Source: Erythrobacter sp. (lineage in GTDB: Bacteria; Pseudomonadota; Alphaproteobacteria; Sphingomonadales; Sphingomonadaceae). From it: a stretch of DNA of 43,575 nt. The stretch covers positions 1 to 43,575 of the forward strand of contig JAHEBH010000017.1 in the NCBI GenBank assembly GCA_024642335.1. Reading direction: 5' to 3'. Shown one piece after another: positions 17,004 to 25,683 of this stretch. The translations under genes were made by a program, and so were the position numbers. Position 1 is the first letter of the stretch; each line of letters opens with the position of its first letter. The notes under the pieces were generated by a model. The model did not search any database. It was not told the DNA's origin and worked only from the letters and a program-made list of their open reading frames with translations.

Positions 17004-18403
17004 CAGGCGCTCTCGGTAGCATGCTCCGCGACATAGGCTGCCACGGCATCGTAATCGCCCGGCAGCTGGTCATAGCGTTCCGGCCGTTCGAACAGATCGC
17101 CCACGCGCGAAGGCAGGCCCGGGCGGGTGCCTGTGGCGCGTTCCACCGCGTCGGGAAACTTGGCCGGATGCGCGGTCGCCAGCGTCACCACGGGAATGGC
17201 GGGATCGATGCCGGCATTGCGCGCGGCATGCAGGCCGATGGCAGTGTGCGGATCGATCACCTCACCGCATTTCTCGTTCGCCCAGGCCATCGCGCGGTTC
17301 GTGTCGTCAGCATCGGCACGGGCAGAGGTGAACAGCGCGGCCGCCCCTTCGCGCTGGGCGTTGGTCAGCTGCATCGCCCTGGTTGCCTCGAAACCGCGCA
17401 TCTGCTCGGCCAGTGCCTTGCCGTCCCGACCGCCGCAATCGAACAGCAGCCGCTCGAAATTGGAGGAGACTTGGATATCCATGCTCGGCGCCGCGGTGGG
17501 CGTGACCTTTCCGGCAGAATAGTCACCGGTGGAAAGCGCACGGTGGAGGATGTCATTCACATTGGTGGCGACGATCAATCGCTCGATCGGCAGCCCCATC
17601 TTCGACGCGACATAACCGGCAAAGACATCGCCGAAATTGCCCGTGGGAACGCTGAAGGCGACCTTGCGGTGCGGCGCACCCAGTTGCAGCGCCGAGGCGA
17701 AGTAATAGACCACCTGCGCCATCAGCCGCGCCCAGTTGATAGAATTGACCGCACTGATGCGGAAGCGCCCGGTCATGGCCGTATCGCCGAACATGCGCTT
17801 CACCATGGCCTGCGCATCATCGAAAGTGCCGTCGATGGCGATATTGTGGACGTTGGGCGCGCGCACCGTGGTCATCTGGCGGCGCTGGACATCGGATACG
17901 CGGCCATTGGGATGGAGCATGAAGATATCCACCCGCTCGCGTCCCGCCACGGCGTCAATGGCGGCGGAACCGGTATCGCCGCTGGTCGCGCCGACGATGG
18001 TCAGATGGTCGTCGTTCCTGGCGAGGAAATGTTCGAACAGGCGGCCGAGCAATTGCAGCGCCACGTCCTTGAAGGCGAGCGTGGGGCCGTGAAAGAGTTC
18101 GAGCAGCCACTGCTGCTCGTCAAACTGCTTCAGCGGCGTGACGGCGGCATGGGCAAAGCGGCCATAGGCACGCGTGCACAGATCGCGCAGTTCGTCTTCG
18201 GTGAGGCTGGGCGTGACGAAGGGCAGCATGACCCGCACGGCCAGCTCGACATAGGACAGGCCCGCCATGCCCGCGATCTCGGCTTCGCTGAAACGCGGCC
18301 ATTCGCGCGGCACATAGAGCCCGCCATCGCCGGCAAGCCCCGCCAGCGTGACACCTTCAAAATCGAGCGCTGCTGCGCTGCCCCTGGTCGAAATATATTC
18401 CAT
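17003..18403 (-). CDS. thrC: Threonine synthase
   Basis: A 466-residue PLP enzyme converting O-phosphohomoserine to threonine. It starts MEYISTRGSAAALDFEGVTLAGLAGDGGLYVP, the class-specific N-terminus, at ATG 18403; the open frame to 18442 adds no conserved residues. The PLP Lys is in HGPTLAFKDVALQLLG, the phosphate loop is GATSGDTGSAA, and FSVPTGNFGDVFAGYVA is the conserved mid-region. It lies downstream of surf1 on the same strand, but a palindromic repeat fills the gap, so it may have its own promoter. The start of the following methyltransferase overlaps its stop by one base. Confidence 0.96.
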   Translation of the reverse strand: MEYISTRGSAAALDFEGVTLAGLAGDGGLYVPREWPRFSEAEIAGMAGLSYVELAVRVMLPFVTPSLTEDELRDLCTRAYGRFAHAAVTPLKQFDEQQWLLELFHGPTLAFKDVALQLLGRLFEHFLARNDDHLTIVGATSGDTGSAAIDAVAGRERVDIFMLHPNGRVSDVQRRQMTTVRAPNVHNIAIDGTFDDAQAMVKRMFGDTAMTGRFRISAVNSINWARLMAQVVYYFASALQLGAPHRKVAFSVPTGNFGDVFAGYVASKMGLPIERLIVATNVNDILHRALSTGDYSAGKVTPTAAPSMDIQVSSNFERLLFDCGGRDGKALAEQMRGFEATRAMQLTNAQREGAAALFTSARADADDTNRAMAWANEKCGEVIDPHTAIGLHAARNAGIDPAIPVVTLATAHPAKFPDAVERATGTRPGLPSRVGDLFERPERYDQLPGDYDAVAAYVAEHATESA

Positions 18404-18486
18404 ATCGCCAGCGCGGTTAGCGGGGGGAATGGACGGCTGCAAGCAATCTTGCCCCTACTGGGCGCGCAGGCCGGGTTCTAACCCCT

Positions 18487-18556
18487 CGTGAGTTCCCGCG
18501 CAGGCGGGAACCTTGTGCGTTCCTGCTGGAGGTCCCTGCCTGCGCGGGGACTCACG
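18487..18556. repeat. Palindromic repeat, copy 1 (surf1/thrC gap)
   Basis: A 26-bp arm at 18487-18512 (CGTGAGTTCCCGCGCAGG...) is mirrored, with a few mismatches, at 18531-18556 (...TGCGCGGGGACTCACG) around an 18-nt centre. The same arm sequence and design recur at 30504-30568. The surf1 stop codon (TGA, 18554-18552) is formed by the outer end of this element. Confidence 0.85.
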
Positions 18557-19115
18557 ATTGTTCGCGCTGCCTGCGTCGCAAGGCGAGCACATAGATCGCC
18601 AGCGCAGTGAATGCGAAGAAGAACCACTGCACCGCATAGGCGAGGTGGTTGTTGGGAATGTCTCGCGGATCGGGGGCGGCATTGGGCTCGAGTTCGGCCT
18701 GTGGTGGATCGGCAATGATACGCCAACCGCTCTCCACCGAAGGACCGATCGTGCCAGTGACCTCGCCGCCCAACCACTCCGGCTCTTGGGGCGTCTGCGA
18801 CCAGCCAATCACCACATTCCCTTCCGGACAATGCGCGACATGGGCAAAGCCGGATGCATCTGAGTTGCTGCGGCCTGCAACAGCGCGCCAGCTCGTCACT
18901 TCGCTGCAAGTGAATGGTGTGCGGCGATAAAGATTGTCGAGCGGCTCAGCAGGAAAGGTGGAAAGGATCATCGGATTTTCCGCTGCCGCCTCGTACTGTG
19001 CCAGCAGCGCCTCTTTCTCCGCCAGCCGGTCAAGCTGCCAGAAGCCCAGCCGCACCATCACGGCAACGGCGGCCAGCACGACCAGCGTGGGTATGATCGG
19101 GAGCTTGCGGATCAC
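18552..19115 (-). CDS. SURF1-family oxidase assembly protein
   Basis: 187 residues, membrane protein with one helix near each end (PTLVVLAAVAVMVRLGFWQL and FFFAFTALAIYVLAL) and a periplasmic domain between, the SURF1/Shy1 topology. The family helps insert heme a into subunit I of aa3-type cytochrome c oxidase. GFWQLDRLAEKEALL and NNHLAYAVQWFFFA are the conserved ends. It starts with GTG 19115, overlapping the DUF983 stop (GTGA). It is somewhat short for the family (usually about 220-250). Its last codons and stop lie at the edge of a palindromic repeat. Confidence 0.88.
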   Translation of the reverse strand: MIRKLPIIPTLVVLAAVAVMVRLGFWQLDRLAEKEALLAQYEAAAENPMILSTFPAEPLDNLYRRTPFTCSEVTSWRAVAGRSNSDASGFAHVAHCPEGNVVIGWSQTPQEPEWLGGEVTGTIGPSVESGWRIIADPPQAELEPNAAPDPRDIPNNHLAYAVQWFFFAFTALAIYVLALRRRQREQS

Positions 19116-19528
19116 GATTCGCCCCGGTCATGGTCCGGGTGGATCACGTCCTTCGTATTGGCGGGCTTGGCCTTGCGCCAGTACTCCGCCTGCAGCAGCC
19201 AGCCCTTGGATATCCTCAGCCCATAGAGGGTCGACCCAAGGATCAGCGGCGTGAGCAGAACCGCGAGCAGCCACAGCGGCGGCTCGAAGGTGAAATGCAC
19301 CCACAGGCCCAGCAGCACCGCCAGCGTGCCAATGCCCATGGTGAGGAAGACGGTCGGCCCGTCACCTACATTGAACTGCCCATAGTCGAGCCCGCAATTG
19401 CTGCATTTGGGTGCGAAGTCGGCAAAGCCGGCGAACAGCGTCTTCTCCCCGCATTGGGGGCAGAGACCACGAAGGGCAGCCTGGAATTCTCCGGGCTGCC
19501 CTTCTGGTTTCGGATCTTCCGAAGTCAT
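19112..19528 (-). CDS. DUF983 membrane protein
   Basis: 138 residues with two Cys pairs, GLCPQCGEKTLF and KCSNCGLDYGQF, spaced like a zinc-ribbon, then two hydrophobic segments (TMGIGTLAVLLGLWVHFTF and LWLLAVLLTPLILGSTLYG). DUF983 genes regularly sit inside alphaproteobacterial cytochrome oxidase operons between ctaE and surf1, as here, which suggests a role in oxidase assembly. No activity is established. It starts 11 bp after the ctaE stop and overlaps the surf1 start. Confidence 0.88.
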   Translation of the reverse strand: MTSEDPKPEGQPGEFQAALRGLCPQCGEKTLFAGFADFAPKCSNCGLDYGQFNVGDGPTVFLTMGIGTLAVLLGLWVHFTFEPPLWLLAVLLTPLILGSTLYGLRISKGWLLQAEYWRKAKPANTKDVIHPDHDRGES

Positions 19529-19539
19529 CGACTAATCGA

Positions 19540-20412
19540 TCAATGGATCGGTGCGCCCCATCCGCCCCAGACATAGACGACGACGAAGAGGAACAGCCAC
19601 ACCACGTCAACGAAGTGCCAGTACCAGGCCGCAGCCTCGAAGCCGAAATGCTGCTTGGGCGTGAAGTGGCCCTTGTAAGCGCGGCGCAGGCATACGGCGA
19701 GGAAGATGGTGCCGACCAGCACGTGGAAGCCGTGGAAACCGGTCGCCATGTAGAAGGCGCTGGAATAGGCCACGCCGCCAAAGCCGAACGGGGCATGGCC
19801 GTATTCATAAGCCTGGATCGCGGTGAACAGAGCACCAAGCGCAACCGTCAGCCACAGGCCCTTCTTGAGGCCGTCGCGGTCGCCGTGGATCAGCGAGTGA
19901 TGCGCCCAGGTAACCGTGGTGCCCGAGCACAGCAGGATCAGCGTGTTGAGCAGCGGCAGGTCGAACGCGTCGAGCACATGGATACCCGCATTGGGGAAGA
20001 TGCGCGCGGCGGCTTCCCCGTCTTGTCCTGCAATATTGGTCCAAAGGCCCGCGGCTTCATCATAGGTCAGCGCCGCCGGGAACAGGGCGAAATCGAACCA
20101 GCTCCAGAACCATCCGACGAAGAACATCACTTCCGAAGCGATGAACAGGATCATGCCGTAACGCATGTGCAGCTGCACGATGGGCGTATGGTCGCCGCTA
20201 TGCGCTTCATTCACGATCTTGGAAAACCAGCCAAACATGGTGGCGATAATCCCGGCAATGCCCAGGCCCAGCACCAGATGGCCGACAGAGGACCACTCCG
20301 GGTGCATGAACAGCACCATGCCGGTGGTGAAGGTCAGGCCCGAAATGGCACCTATCAGCGGCCAGATGTCGGGCGGGAGAATGTGATAATCGTGGTTCTT
20401 GGCGCCAGCCAT
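19540..20412 (-). CDS. ctaE: Cytochrome c oxidase subunit III
   Basis: A 290-residue integral membrane subunit with seven hydrophobic helices. It matches CoxIII throughout: KNHDYHILPPDIWPLIGAIS at the start, FIASEVMFFVGWFWSWFDFA, LILLCSGTTVTWAHHSL, YSSAFYMATGFHGFHVLVG, and a final AAAWYWHFVDVVWLFLFVVVY. It stabilises the aa3 core and sustains proton uptake. AGGA lies 8 nt before ATG 20412. It follows ctaG by 69 bp in the standard ctaG-ctaE order. Confidence 0.97.
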   Translation of the reverse strand: MAGAKNHDYHILPPDIWPLIGAISGLTFTTGMVLFMHPEWSSVGHLVLGLGIAGIIATMFGWFSKIVNEAHSGDHTPIVQLHMRYGMILFIASEVMFFVGWFWSWFDFALFPAALTYDEAAGLWTNIAGQDGEAAARIFPNAGIHVLDAFDLPLLNTLILLCSGTTVTWAHHSLIHGDRDGLKKGLWLTVALGALFTAIQAYEYGHAPFGFGGVAYSSAFYMATGFHGFHVLVGTIFLAVCLRRAYKGHFTPKQHFGFEAAAWYWHFVDVVWLFLFVVVYVWGGWGAPIH

Positions 20413-20481
20413 TTTCTCATTCCTGGTTATTCGTTTCAGGCACTGCCCTTAGAGCCCCCTGCCCCAAGGGTCCAGAGCCTA

Positions 20482-21048
20482 TCAGTCGGTTATTGCACGG
20501 TGGAATGTGTAAGACAGTGTGATCTGTTCCACACCTTCCATGTTGGGATCGTCCATCACCTTTGGATCAACGTAATAGAGCACCGGCATGCGGACCTCCT
20601 GGCCCGGCTGCAGCGTCTGTTCGGTGAAGCAGAAGCACTGGATCTTGTTGAAATGAATGCCCGCCTGTTCCGGCTCCACCTTGAAGGTGGCGGTGCCGGT
20701 AATCGGCTCGTCGGAATTGTTGCGGGCGATATAGGTCGCCATATCGCGCTGGCCGACGGAGACCGTATCGGTCACCTGCACCGGGCGGAATTCCCACGGC
20801 ATGCCGACCGCCGTGTTGGCATCGAAGCGAATCGAGAAGGTGCGTCCTCCCGCGCTGGAGGCCAGGCGTTCGGCCAGATCGGCTTCGGCAGCACTCGCCA
20901 CCTGCGTGGTGCCGCCAAAGCCGGTGACCTTGCAGAACAACTCGTAGAGCGGCACCGAGGCATAGCCCAGGCCAAGCATGGAGAGCGCAATGGCAAAGGC
21001 CATCAGCATGGTCCGCCGGTTGCGGTCTTCCAGTGCCAGCGTGCTCAT
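20482..21048 (-). CDS. ctaG: Cytochrome c oxidase assembly protein CtaG (Cox11)
   Basis: 188 residues, one N-terminal membrane helix (TMLMAFAIALSMLGLGYASV) and a periplasmic immunoglobulin-like domain. Cox11 delivers copper to the CuB site of subunit I. The copper-binding IQCFCFTEQTLQPGQEV (C-F-C) and the conserved PLYELFCKVTGFGGTTQ are intact, as is the FYVDP-like strand YYVDPKVMDD. Its ATG shares a base with the stop of the 41-residue gene before it (TGATG). Context within the oxidase operon supports the call fully. Confidence 0.96.
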   Translation of the reverse strand: MSTLALEDRNRRTMLMAFAIALSMLGLGYASVPLYELFCKVTGFGGTTQVASAAEADLAERLASSAGGRTFSIRFDANTAVGMPWEFRPVQVTDTVSVGQRDMATYIARNNSDEPITGTATFKVEPEQAGIHFNKIQCFCFTEQTLQPGQEVRMPVLYYVDPKVMDDPNMEGVEQITLSYTFHRAITD

Positions 21049-21173
21049 CAGTCGCCCATCCTGACGATGGTGATGAAGTAGAACAGCACCACGAAACCGA
21101 AGATCGCCAGCGCCACAGCCAGATTGCGGCCCTTGCGGCGGCGGATGAGTTCCTGTTGTTCTTCAGGGGTCAT
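21048..21173 (-). CDS. 41-residue single-span membrane protein in the oxidase operon
   Basis: A small gene from ATG 21173 to TGA 21048, with overlaps at both ends: ATGA with ctaB and TGATG with ctaG. The product has a charged cytoplasmic start ([17 protein letters not shown]) and one hydrophobic helix ([20 protein letters not shown]). Small unassigned frames sit at this spot in other alphaproteobacterial oxidase operons and are sometimes labelled CoxF. It may be a minor oxidase subunit or an assembly factor for the heme/copper steps around it. The overlaps and the classic one-helix form make a real gene likely. Confidence 0.8.
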   Translation of the reverse strand: MTPEEQQELIRRRKGRNLAVALAIFGFVVLFYFITIVRMGD

Positions 21174-22078
21174 GCCAGCACCATCCGATCCAGAACAAGC
21201 GCCGTAAACAGCGCAAAGAGATAGAGCACCGACCAGGCGAAGAGGCGCTTTTCGGGCTTCATCGTGTCGCCCTCGCCCGAGATGCGGAAGGCAACGGGCA
21301 GAGAAAGCGCCAGGAAAAGGCCCGACAGCGCCAGCGCCGCCATGCCGTAGATCGCTCCGGTTCCGCCGATCGCCCAGGGCAACAGGCTGACGCCGAGCAG
21401 GGCCACGGAATAGGCAAGGATCTGGCGGCGGGTCGACTTCTCGCCCGCGACGACGGGCATCATCGGAATTCCTGCCTTGGCGTAATCAGTCTTCACGAAC
21501 AGCGCGAGCGCCCAGAAATGCGGCGGCGTCCAGATGAAGATGATCGCGAACAGCAGCACCGGCATGAGCGTGATGTCGCCCGTCACCGCAACCCAGCCGA
21601 TCAGCGGAGGAAATGCCCCGGCCCCGCCGCCGATCACGATGTTCTGCGGCGTGCGCGGCTTGAGCCAGATTGTATAGACCACGGCATAATAGAAAATGGA
21701 GACGGCCAGGATCACGGCGGAGAGCCAGTGCACGGCCACACCCATGACCATCACCGAGAGGCCCGAGAGGAACAGGCCGAAATCGCGCGCATCCTCCCGC
21801 CCCAGCCTGCCCATCGGCAGGGGCCGCTTGGCAGTGCGTTTCATCTGCGCATCAATGTCAGCTTCCCACCACTGGTTGAGCGCGGCAGCACCGCCGGCGC
21901 CCAGCGCAATGCACAGGATCGCGGTGAAGCCGATTACCGGATGGATGGAGCCCGGCGCAGCCAGTAGGCCACACAGACCGGTAAACACCACCAGGCTCAT
22001 CACGCGCGGCTTGGTCAGCGCGAAGAAATCGCGCCAGTCGGCGGGCATGGTGACAGCAGGGGCAGCAGTACTGGCCAT
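21170..22078 (-). CDS. ctaB: Protoheme IX farnesyltransferase
   Basis: 302 residues of the UbiA prenyltransferase superfamily, adding a farnesyl group to heme b to make heme o, the precursor of heme a. The polar prenyl-binding motif is [21 protein letters not shown] (N-x3-D-x3-D), and the second is [16 protein letters not shown]. Eight or nine hydrophobic helices fill the rest. I chose ATG 22078; in-frame ATGs at 22129 and 22150 would add a hydrophilic lead with no family match. It encodes the heme step between oxidase subunit genes, the usual place. Confidence 0.95.
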   Translation of the reverse strand: MASTAAPAVTMPADWRDFFALTKPRVMSLVVFTGLCGLLAAPGSIHPVIGFTAILCIALGAGGAAALNQWWEADIDAQMKRTAKRPLPMGRLGREDARDFGLFLSGLSVMVMGVAVHWLSAVILAVSIFYYAVVYTIWLKPRTPQNIVIGGGAGAFPPLIGWVAVTGDITLMPVLLFAIIFIWTPPHFWALALFVKTDYAKAGIPMMPVVAGEKSTRRQILAYSVALLGVSLLPWAIGGTGAIYGMAALALSGLFLALSLPVAFRISGEGDTMKPEKRLFAWSVLYLFALFTALVLDRMVLA

Positions 22079-22140
22079 TGCGGTTCTTGCTCTATCGTCC
22101 TTTCGCGCGACCTCGCATTCGGTCGCCATCTTGAGGAACA

Positions 22141-22169
22141 AGGGGCGCAACCGGTTCCGGCGCGCCCCT
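22141..22169. other. Stem-loop between ctaD and ctaB
   Basis: AGGGGCGC (22141-22148) pairs with GCGCCCCT (22162-22169), and the loop holds the palindrome AACCGGTT (22149-22156). It lies between the ctaD stop and the ctaB start in the same operon. No T-run follows on the minus strand. It could attenuate or protect the upstream ctaC-ctaD message, since subunits are needed in greater amounts than heme synthase. That role is inferred. Confidence 0.45.
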
Positions 22170-22205
22170 CGACCTTATCCGTTCAGTCCGCCGGGGACAG
22201 CGCGA

Positions 22206-23888
22206 TCAATGATGATCCTTGTCCTCGATCACCGGAAGCGTCTCGAACTGGTGGAACGGCGGCGGGCTGGACAGCGTCCATTCCAGCGTGGTCGCGCCTT
22301 CGCCCCAATAATTACCTTCAGCCTTCTTGCCCATGGTGTAGGCATAAGCGATGTTCACGAACCAGACGAGCACCGACACAACGGTGATCTCGTACCCCAG
22401 CGTCGAGATACCATTCCAGTAGGCAAACGCTTCAGGATAGTCAGGAATACGCCGCGGCATACCATTCAGACCCAGGAAGTGCTGCGGGAAGAAGATCAGG
22501 TTCACGCCGACGAAGAATATCCAGAAGTGCAGGTGCGCGAGAAACTCGCTGTGCATCTTTCCGCTCATCTTCGGGAACCAGTAATAGAAGCCCGCGAACA
22601 GGCCCGTCACAGCGCCCAGCGACAGCACGTAGTGGAAGTGCGCCACCACGAAATAGGTGTCATGGACATTGTTGTCGATGCCGCCATTGGCGAGATAGAC
22701 GCCCGTCACACCGCCAACGGTGAACAGGAAGATGAAGCCGATCGCCCAGACCATCGGGCTCTTGAACTCGATCGAGCCGCCCCACATGGTGGCGATCCAA
22801 CTGAAGATCTTGATGCCGGTAGGCACTGCAATGACCATGGTGGCCGCGGTAAAATACATCTTCGTGTTCACGTCCATGCCCACCGTATACATGTGGTGCG
22901 CCCAGACGATGAAGCCGACCACGCCGATCGCGACCATGGCATAGGCCATGCCGAGATAGCCGAACACCGGCTTACGGCTGAAGGTCGAGATGATCTGGCT
23001 GATGATGCCGAAGGCCGGCAGGATCATGATGTAGACTTCAGGGTGACCGAAGAACCAGAAAAGGTGCTGGTAAAGGATTGGGTCACCGCCGCCGGCTGCA
23101 TCGAAGAAGGTCGTGCCGAAGTTGCGATCGGTCAGCAGCATGGTGATCGCTGCGGCCAGAACCGGCAGCGCCAGCAGCAGCAGGAAGGCGGTAACCAGCA
23201 CCGACCAAACGAATAGCGGCATCTTGTGCAGCGTCATGCCCGGCGCACGCATGTTGAAAATTGTGGTGATGAAATTGGTCGCGCCCAGGATCGAACCCGC
23301 GCCCGCGAGGTGGAGCGAGAAGATCGCGAAGTCCATCGCCGGGCCAACCGAACCGGTGGTCGAAAGCGGTGCATAGACCGTCCAGCCCACACCGGCGCCA
23401 AGGCCCGTACCGCCCGGCACAAAGGCCGATGCCAGCAGGCTGCAGAAACCGGCCACGGTGAGCCAGAACGAGATATTGTTCATGCGCGGGAAGGCCATGT
23501 CCGGCGCGCCGATCATCAGCGGCACGAACCAGTTGCCGAAACCGCCGATGATGGCAGGCATGACCATGAAGAACACCATGATCAACCCATGCGCCGTGAT
23601 CAGCACGTTCCAGGTGTGCAACGCCTGGTCCATGGTCGGGTTCTCGGCACCGAACCAGGTGGCGAAGGTATGAAGATACTGGATGCCCGGCTCGGCCAGT
23701 TCCATGCGCATCATGCCCGAGAAGGCACCGCCGATGATCCCGGCGAAGATCGCGAAGATCAGATAGAGCGTACCGATGTCCTTGTGGTTCGTGGACATGA
23801 ACCAGCGGACGAAGAAGCCCGGCTTGTGATCGGCGTCGTGGTGATGCTCGTCAGTGTGAGCCTGGAAGGTGTCGGCGGTGGTTGCCAT
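22206..23888 (-). CDS. ctaD: Cytochrome c oxidase subunit I (aa3 type)
   Basis: A 560-residue catalytic subunit with twelve hydrophobic helices. Heme a and a3 ligands and CuB histidines are visible: the first His in [38 protein letters not shown] with the cross-linked His-Tyr, [13 protein letters not shown], and [14 protein letters not shown]. It reduces O2 and pumps protons in the inner membrane. The His-rich N-terminus ([14 protein letters not shown]) is variable in this family. It follows ctaC by 38 bp and begins the run of oxidase assembly genes. Confidence 0.98.
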   Translation of the reverse strand: MATTADTFQAHTDEHHHDADHKPGFFVRWFMSTNHKDIGTLYLIFAIFAGIIGGAFSGMMRMELAEPGIQYLHTFATWFGAENPTMDQALHTWNVLITAHGLIMVFFMVMPAIIGGFGNWFVPLMIGAPDMAFPRMNNISFWLTVAGFCSLLASAFVPGGTGLGAGVGWTVYAPLSTTGSVGPAMDFAIFSLHLAGAGSILGATNFITTIFNMRAPGMTLHKMPLFVWSVLVTAFLLLLALPVLAAAITMLLTDRNFGTTFFDAAGGGDPILYQHLFWFFGHPEVYIMILPAFGIISQIISTFSRKPVFGYLGMAYAMVAIGVVGFIVWAHHMYTVGMDVNTKMYFTAATMVIAVPTGIKIFSWIATMWGGSIEFKSPMVWAIGFIFLFTVGGVTGVYLANGGIDNNVHDTYFVVAHFHYVLSLGAVTGLFAGFYYWFPKMSGKMHSEFLAHLHFWIFFVGVNLIFFPQHFLGLNGMPRRIPDYPEAFAYWNGISTLGYEITVVSVLVWFVNIAYAYTMGKKAEGNYWGEGATTLEWTLSSPPPFHQFETLPVIEDKDHH

Positions 23889-23926
23889 GATTGTTCGACC
23901 TTACCCTAAATAATCTGTTCGTTCGC

Positions 23927-24904
23927 TCAAGCGACCGGAGCTTCTTCAGCTACCGGCGCTTCCTCGGCCACTGCTTCTTCTGCAACGGCTTCTTCCGCAC
24001 CGGGCATGGAACCGCCCTGCGCAGCAACCCACTGCTCGAATCGCTCCATCGGCACGGCTTCGACCGCAATCGGCATGTATCCGTGGCGCGCACCGCACAG
24101 TTCGGAGCACTGGCCGTAATAGATGCCCGGCTCGTCAACCTGCATGGTGGTTTCGTTGATCTGGCCGGGAACCGCGTCAAGCTTGGTCCACAGCGATGGA
24201 ACCGCGAAGGAGTGGATCACGTCCGCGCCGATGATCTGCAGGCGGATCGGAACGCCGACCGGCACAACAAGGCGGTTATCGACTTCCAGCTGGGCGGGGA
24301 AACCGGCGGCGCGCGCCTCGTCTTGCGGCATCATGTTGGAGATGATTTCACCCACCCCGTGGTCGGGATATTCATAACCCCAGTACCACTGGTAGCCCTT
24401 GACCTTTATGGTCACGGCATCTTCGGGCGGGCTGGCATATTGCTTGGAGATCAGCGCGATCGAGGGAACGGCGATCACCAGAAGAATCACGATCGGGATA
24501 CCCGTCCAGATCACTTCCAGCAGCGTGTTGTGGCTCGTCTTCGAAGGCACCGGATTGGCGCGCTTGTTGAAACGGATCATCACGAACAGCAACAGGCCAA
24601 GGATCAGCAGGCTGATCCCGAACATGGTGTACATCAGGATGCCATTGTGCATCCACGCACCTTCCTGGCCGATTGGCGAATATTGCGGCTGGATGTTGAT
24701 CGCGCCGTCCACCGGCTGACCCTTGATCATGTCGGGGCCGTAATATTCGTAGGCCGGAACCTCTGCAGCCACCTCTTCAGCCACGGCATCAACCGATTCT
24801 GCATCCTGCGCCAAAGCGGCACCAGGAGCGGCAAAGAAAGTGAGAGCTGCGGCAAGGATTGTCAGGATATGCAGCCGCTTAAGGGCGTTCTCGCCGAATT
24901 TCAT
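23927..24904 (-). CDS. ctaC: Cytochrome c oxidase subunit II with acidic repeat tail
   Basis: 325 residues. A signal peptide (LTILAAALTFFAAPGAALAQ) is followed by two membrane helices (MFGISLLILGLLLFVMIRF and VIWTGIPIVILLVIAVPSIA). The periplasmic cupredoxin domain carries the dinuclear CuA site in YYGQCSELCGARHGYMP, with the upstream His in DVIHSFAVPS. It accepts electrons from cytochrome c. The last 27 or so residues are a low-complexity Glu/Ala/Val run (VAEEAVAEEAPVAEE) beyond the normal end. It is first gene of the operon, with a promoter at 24980-25008. Confidence 0.97.
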   Translation of the reverse strand: MKFGENALKRLHILTILAAALTFFAAPGAALAQDAESVDAVAEEVAAEVPAYEYYGPDMIKGQPVDGAINIQPQYSPIGQEGAWMHNGILMYTMFGISLLILGLLLFVMIRFNKRANPVPSKTSHNTLLEVIWTGIPIVILLVIAVPSIALISKQYASPPEDAVTIKVKGYQWYWGYEYPDHGVGEIISNMMPQDEARAAGFPAQLEVDNRLVVPVGVPIRLQIIGADVIHSFAVPSLWTKLDAVPGQINETTMQVDEPGIYYGQCSELCGARHGYMPIAVEAVPMERFEQWVAAQGGSMPGAEEAVAEEAVAEEAPVAEEAPVA

Positions 24905-24979
24905 CTGTCCAACGCTTTCCGTTCTGTTGCGGGCGTTCGAAGGGCCCCGTTAGCCTCGCATGAGGCCATATCGGGCGCG

Positions 24980-25008
24980 CCTATACGCCCGCTTGCCCCA
25001 TGCCTCAA
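24980..25008 (-). promoter_or_regulatory. Candidate promoter of the ctaC oxidase operon
   Basis: On the minus strand TTGAGG (25008-25003), a 17-bp spacer, and TATAGG (24985-24980) form a good sigma-70-type promoter about 75 bp before the ctaC ATG. It lies in the 190-bp divergent gap with pyrE. Predicted only. Confidence 0.5.
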
Positions 25009-25094
25009 GCGCTTCTAGGGAGATTTTTCAGAAAGTGCGATGCGTTTGAGCGCGTTGCCTGTTGATGATCCACAAAAAGGTTTACCGCAAAACC

Positions 25095-25682
25095 ATGACT
25101 GACGAAGAAGTCCTGGCCGAATTCCGTAGCTGCCATGCCCTGCTGGAAGGACACTTCAAACTGTCCTCCGGCCGCCATTCCGCCCACTATCTGCAATGCG
25201 CGCGCGTGCTGATGAACCCGGAGCGGGCATCGCGCATGGCGCTGGCCATCGCCCAGAAGATTCCGCGTGATATCCGCAGCCAGATCGATCTCGTCGTCTC
25301 CCCGGCGATGGGCGGCCTCATCATCGGCCACGAGATGGGCCGTGCCCTGGGCAAGGACGCGATTTTCGTCGAACGGCCAACCGGAACATTCGAACTGCGC
25401 CGCGGTTTTTCGATTCCCGAAGGCGCCAAGGTGCTGATGGTGGAAGACGTCGTCACCACCGGCCTTTCGAGTCGCGAGGCAATGGAGTGCGTCCGCGCGG
25501 AAGGGGGCGATGTCATTGCCGAGGCTGCCCTGGTCGACCGGTCGGCCGGCAGCGTCGATCTGGGCGTGCCCTTCTTCCCCCTGGTGGAGATCAAGTTCCC
25601 CACCTATGCCGAAGACGAATTGCCGGAAGAACTGGCCGCGATTCCCGTCACCAAGCCCGGCAGCCGCGCCGAAAAGAAATAG
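25095..25682 (+). CDS. pyrE: Orotate phosphoribosyltransferase
   Basis: A 195-residue enzyme joining orotate to PRPP to give OMP in pyrimidine synthesis. The PRPP-binding motif is [34 protein letters not shown] and [14 protein letters not shown] are the other conserved parts, and [20 protein letters not shown] is the N-terminal hood. The start is ATG 25095 ([10 protein letters not shown]); ATG 25065 and TTG 25062 are in frame but add Lys-rich sequence without family support. pdxJ begins one base after the stop, so the two are surely co-transcribed. Confidence 0.95.
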   Translation: MTDEEVLAEFRSCHALLEGHFKLSSGRHSAHYLQCARVLMNPERASRMALAIAQKIPRDIRSQIDLVVSPAMGGLIIGHEMGRALGKDAIFVERPTGTFELRRGFSIPEGAKVLMVEDVVTTGLSSREAMECVRAEGGDVIAEAALVDRSAGSVDLGVPFFPLVEIKFPTYAEDELPEELAAIPVTKPGSRAEKK

Positions 25683-25683
25683 C

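Noticed and set aside
17021-18481. A 486-codon plus-strand frame opposite thrC
   Set aside because: Antisense of a full-length threonine synthase, with no recognisable motifs.
19411-21081. A 556-codon plus-strand frame opposite DUF983, ctaE and ctaG
   Set aside because: It spans three confidently assigned genes on the other strand and shows no domain or ribosome site.
21696-23216. A 506-codon plus-strand frame opposite ctaB and ctaD
   Set aside because: Antisense shadow of conserved oxidase genes; composition dominated by Arg, His and Asp.
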